DNA of 64,000 bases from contig NC_082597.1 of the NCBI RefSeq assembly GCF_030936135.1, positions 79,776,495 to 79,840,494 on the forward strand. The letters are read 5' to 3'. The translations under genes were made by a program, and so were the position numbers. Shown one piece after another: positions 61,701 through 64,000 of the stretch. The notes below the pieces were generated by a model. It made no database searches. It worked only from the letters and a program-made list of their open reading frames with translations, and was not told the origin of the DNA. The first letter of the stretch is position 1, and the number at the start of each line of letters is the position of its first letter. This DNA is from Gavia stellata (taxonomy: Eukaryota > Chordata > Aves > Gaviiformes > Gaviidae).

Positions 61701-64000
61701 AGTCTTTCCTAGTAGTTAACAGGAAACAATCAGTGCTTCCTTGTTGGAAAGACAGAAAATGTGGGTGCCGTAAACAATGGACGTCACTTGTGCCATTCTG
61801 GCCGATGAGCTGAAGAAAGACATCTGCTTTGGTTCCAGCTCCCCAGCGACTGCCTGTGTATAAAGTGACCAAAAAACTTACTTTATCAAAGGGGTCATTG
61901 TCTGGCAGAACTATAATCTTGCCTTTTCTGTCCCTGTCAGCCCTGTCTTTTCTCATGGCCCAGAGGGACAAAAGAAAGTAGACAGCAAAAATAAAGAGCA
62001 CTGTTAAGAGGGTCACTGGGTTTTTAGGTATGTCTGCTATCAGGGTTTTTCCCAGATCTACTGTGTTGGGGGTAACTATTACTTTGGCTGCCAGGAACCT
62101 GATGTTGAACATGGATGCATTTGACGCAGTGTGGACTGACAGACTTCTGCGACTCCGCTTCATATTGCAGACACAGTGTACCCTCTGCCAGTCGGTCAAG
62201 GAGCCAAGCCTGCACGTGTCTTCTTTCCACAGACTTCGAACCCCATCCAGAAATAAGCACTGATCACTGAAAATGTGTATGCTCACCAGTCTCTGGGTTT
62301 GATACCTTGTGACATAGGGTGTCAGCAAGACAAGGGAGATGTTGTGAGTGTCTGTATGGCTTCCTTGAGCTGAGGCTCTCAGCAGTGGCTCTGGGAGACA
62401 GATAATATAGGGAGCCTTAATGTTACAGTCAGCGCTAGCTGTCTCGTTTTTGCTTGCAACTGTTGGCATGTTGTGAAAAGCAGCAAACGAGGCTATGGGA
62501 TGAGCATGAGTGATGTTGGCACCTGTAAATACTAGCACCGTGAAAGTAACTTTTAATTTTGTCAGTATCTGGATGTATATGCTCTTGGTATTTCTGTTGA
62601 CTTCAAAACTAAATCCTCCAGTTGTGTAAGCTTGTGTTTTATCAGGCCCCATTGCTAATTGAAAAGTTGAAGATTCCTTATCTTTCCTAGCAATAGTAAT
62701 TTCTGCTCCTTCAGGCACGATCCCTAGTAGATCCCCATTAGCCTTGGTCTCTGCCATTTTGAACCCCAAGACCATTGTTGCAATTTCTGATGTATAACCT
62801 AACCAAGGGAAGGGGTTCTTGTCAAACTCAAAAAGGGCAGTGGAAATCACAGCATCATAGGGCAATCCTGAATAATTTCCCTTTTTCAGTGATGGATAAA
62901 AGCAATTCCTGCAGGTGTTTCTGGTAGAGAAAGCATTGGCAATGTTCCAGGTTTCATCTTTCTTCAGAGTAATATTCCAGTGTTTTGTTTCCATTAGAGT
63001 TTCTGTTTCTCCAGGGACTTTGCCCTGGAAAACTATCTCTGTTAAATTTTCCATGATAGAGAAGACTTGTTTAACTCCACTTACATTGACATTCCTGCGA
63101 TGCAGAAGAGCAGCTCTCAGGATGTTGGACAAGCATCTTAGTATTCCACTGGTCTGAATTTCTGCTTCCTCAGACCAATGGCTCTCGTTCCTCTGTATCT
63201 TCAGCACTCCTGTTACTTCTGTCAGTTTTTTAATGGCAAGGTCTTGTGATCTAACATTCACTTCGCTGGCTTCCTCTGTGACTTCGGAAAGGGAAGCAAC
63301 TACTTGGTTGATTTCCATTGTGCTCTCAACTGAAATATTCAGGGCTGTTTTAATCAGGCTTTCCCGAAACTGAGCCTTAGGGAGCTGGAGAGCTGGTGCG
63401 GCTTTAATATAGTTTAAGACTGAGGCTGCCAGATAAGCCAAATAACCAGCACTAAAATAATCTCCAGTCTGGAGATAAGATGTCATCGGTGCGCTTAAAC
63501 CAGTCACTGAGGCCAGCAGTTCATGAAACACAACAGCTAGTGGTCGACTGTTAACTGGGTTCCGTACGCGGACATATAAACTCACTTGGGTAAACGCCCC
63601 AAGGGAATTGCGAACTTGAACGTAAAGTGTCAAGGTGTACTTCTGAGACGGCACTCCAATTGGTAGAAAAGATGGAGGAGTTTTAGGCTGATAACCAAAG
63701 TACAGAATTGTGCCAAAAGTATTTTCCTCCACAGAAGTTATTTTGGTAGTTTTGGGTACATTGGAAGCTACTATCACTTTATACGTCAGAGGTAAATTGC
63801 TGTCAGAAAATCCACTGCATTGAACAATAAATTTTGTCAGGAAGGCTGTACCCCAGTGTGGGTTGATGGTACACTTTCCAGCCCTAGGAGGAGAATTTAC
63901 CTTAAATGCGTGTCTGTAGATTGAGGACCTACCATCCCAGGTAGTTACTTTTAACAGAAGTATGTAGGATCGATGTGCAGTCTTTGTAAAAGTCAGAGCA
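58702..64000 (-). CDS. PKDREJ: Polycystin family receptor for egg jelly (PKDREJ), 5'-partial, intronless
   Basis: One open minus-strand frame of 1,765 codons plus TGA (58702-58704) runs off the right edge with no stop; human PKDREJ is about 2,250 residues and also intronless. The first visible part (about 63600-64000) is REJ-module sequence. A degenerate GPS follows at about 62150-62240 (C-x8-W-x4-C-x-C). TM1 is at about 61953-62020 and a PLAT/LH2 domain at about 61540-61890. Ten further hydrophobic segments follow (near 61365, 61250, 60715, 60610, 60310, 59545, 59420, 59290, 59165 and 58990), giving the eleven expected of polycystin-1 proteins. The large extracellular polycystin domain lies between TM6 and TM7 (about 59580-60285). 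In mammals the protein sits in the sperm plasma membrane and influences acrosome reaction timing; expression in this species is not known. The HL-T/S cleavage triplet of the GPS is absent (N-M-K follows the last cysteine). Confidence 0.96.
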   Translation of the reverse strand, partial: ALTFTKTAHRSYILLLKVTTWDGRSSIYRHAFKVNSPPRAGKCTINPHWGTAFLTKFIVQCSGFSDSNLPLTYKVIVASNVPKTTKITSVEENTFGTILYFGYQPKTPPSFLPIGVPSQKYTLTLYVQVRNSLGAFTQVSLYVRVRNPVNSRPLAVVFHELLASVTGLSAPMTSYLQTGDYFSAGYLAYLAASVLNYIKAAPALQLPKAQFRESLIKTALNISVESTMEINQVVASLSEVTEEASEVNVRSQDLAIKKLTEVTGVLKIQRNESHWSEEAEIQTSGILRCLSNILRAALLHRRNVNVSGVKQVFSIMENLTEIVFQGKVPGETETLMETKHWNITLKKDETWNIANAFSTRNTCRNCFYPSLKKGNYSGLPYDAVISTALFEFDKNPFPWLGYTSEIATMVLGFKMAETKANGDLLGIVPEGAEITIARKDKESSTFQLAMGPDKTQAYTTGGFSFEVNRNTKSIYIQILTKLKVTFTVLVFTGANITHAHPIASFAAFHNMPTVASKNETASADCNIKAPYIICLPEPLLRASAQGSHTDTHNISLVLLTPYVTRYQTQRLVSIHIFSDQCLFLDGVRSLWKEDTCRLGSLTDWQRVHCVCNMKRSRRSLSVHTASNASMFNIRFLAAKVIVTPNTVDLGKTLIADIPKNPVTLLTVLFIFAVYFLLSLWAMRKDRADRDRKGKIIVLPDNDPFDKVSFLVTLYTGSRWGAGTKADVFLQLIGQNGTSDVHCLRHPHFLSFQQGSTDCFLLTTRKDLGDICSLRVWHNNKGPSPSWFLSRAKVENMSTRKTWFFMCRKWLSLDKGDHLLERTFSVTNPKTPLPRIDYFLIKLANGLTERHLWLSIFAHALTGTFSRLQRLSSCLAILLLNLLFNIMFFNADKNEESPIHLRYLRSITVGIECALVTIPVEMIIIALFKYSQKEHSPRGVAQTDPNISSPHLSGTLKNRKERLQKLYLSEASAQSRNISPLENLPGPSSSQSPPCSRKTRSKGAPQNWSNCRVSEQDANVTGTEEKMMIANSPPMAKACQRRPPSNSNFSNNYAEERGNFQKGRKPLSITSMPSHKRPHIVFWWWCVYLSWALIIAVAGLSSFFIVLYGLSYGYQTSLEWLLASAISFIENVFFLSILKISFFSAVSTIRPKYCENITWLTQEKYSEVKLAKEVMSADEMREMHLKLAEVKGTKQYKPLEADEIANILKRAKMKVKAFIFTKGFISHLGFLTLLLNLAYSTENANSFHYNRFIHKQFSPRLSSVNKLEHIYMWVKDLFLPLIHNDIQPTFLPESWSKIIGLPRMRQVRAKGTEKKCFHPHSFVNNFVISKSHCLHKYGSDIPEKGDYAGTWAKVANQSVSKDASSYSGFTYQRNRTPWMYYSYGDLHTYGPAGYTFYFFPEAGRLNSTTRLDTLQQSNWLDEKTWAVIIELTTFNSDADLFCTISVIFEMSHFGIIKPSLSVHSFALPIFHQQTKAQVFVFVIVLAFLFIYIADELHIIGQEKKDYVKNISNIINFSLKSAFLLFVFLKVIKFKVGADIVKFYLLHPNDFIHFHAVSHLDQILRITMGFLAFLVVLKTLKYSQFFYDVRLAQRSILAALPGISSMALVVVVYFFIFMAFGYLVFGQHEWNYNNMIHSAQTIFSYCVSAFRDTAFSSNRLLGGLFLASFMLVMICVLINLFQAVITSAYGDMKQIVYEEPSDEAQVVTFVLQRLRRIFYLLICKTSKTSEPDLFHSVLYGQPERRFQRHLRLKNRKIDGKKMVYLVL

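Overview
This is vertebrate nuclear DNA, most likely from a bird. It has spliced genes with GT-AG introns. It also has CR1 LINE fragments with the tandem 8-bp 3' tail typical of avian CR1, a fragment resembling the end of an avian ERV LTR, and a single sharp CpG island. The gene order PPARA (+), CDPF1 (-), PKDREJ (-) matches the human 22q13 neighbourhood.

Layout. Positions 1-13305 are read as the large 5' intron of PPARA, upstream of its first coding exon; the promoter and non-coding first exons lie outside the window or were not recognised. Six coding exons (13343-26256) splice in frame into a complete 468-residue PPAR-alpha. A long AT-rich 3' UTR probably follows, to about 33.8 kb and possibly to 37.1 kb. 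CDPF1 is convergent: three coding exons (46171 down to 37593) encode a complete 124-residue cysteine-rich DPF-motif protein. A CpG island at about 56.78-57.48 kb is its likely promoter, joined by an intron of about 11 kb. PKDREJ occupies 58702 to the right edge as one uninterrupted minus-strand frame of 1,765 codons plus stop. Its 5' end is outside the window.

Function. PPAR-alpha is a ligand-activated nuclear receptor for fatty-acid oxidation genes. CDPF1 is a small, poorly characterised putative zinc-binding protein. PKDREJ is a sperm polycystin-1-family membrane protein. The three are neighbours by conserved synteny and show no sign of being a functional unit.

I found no convincing new biological system. 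The most unusual non-coding structures are: a pair of nearly identical ~104-bp inverted repeats 1.1 kb apart in the PPARA intron; a cluster of inverted and direct repeats around the terminal CDPF1 exon, with one inverted pair bracketing that exon; and three CpG-dense patches in otherwise CpG-poor, AT-rich sequence. All alignments, splice sites and counts were made by eye.
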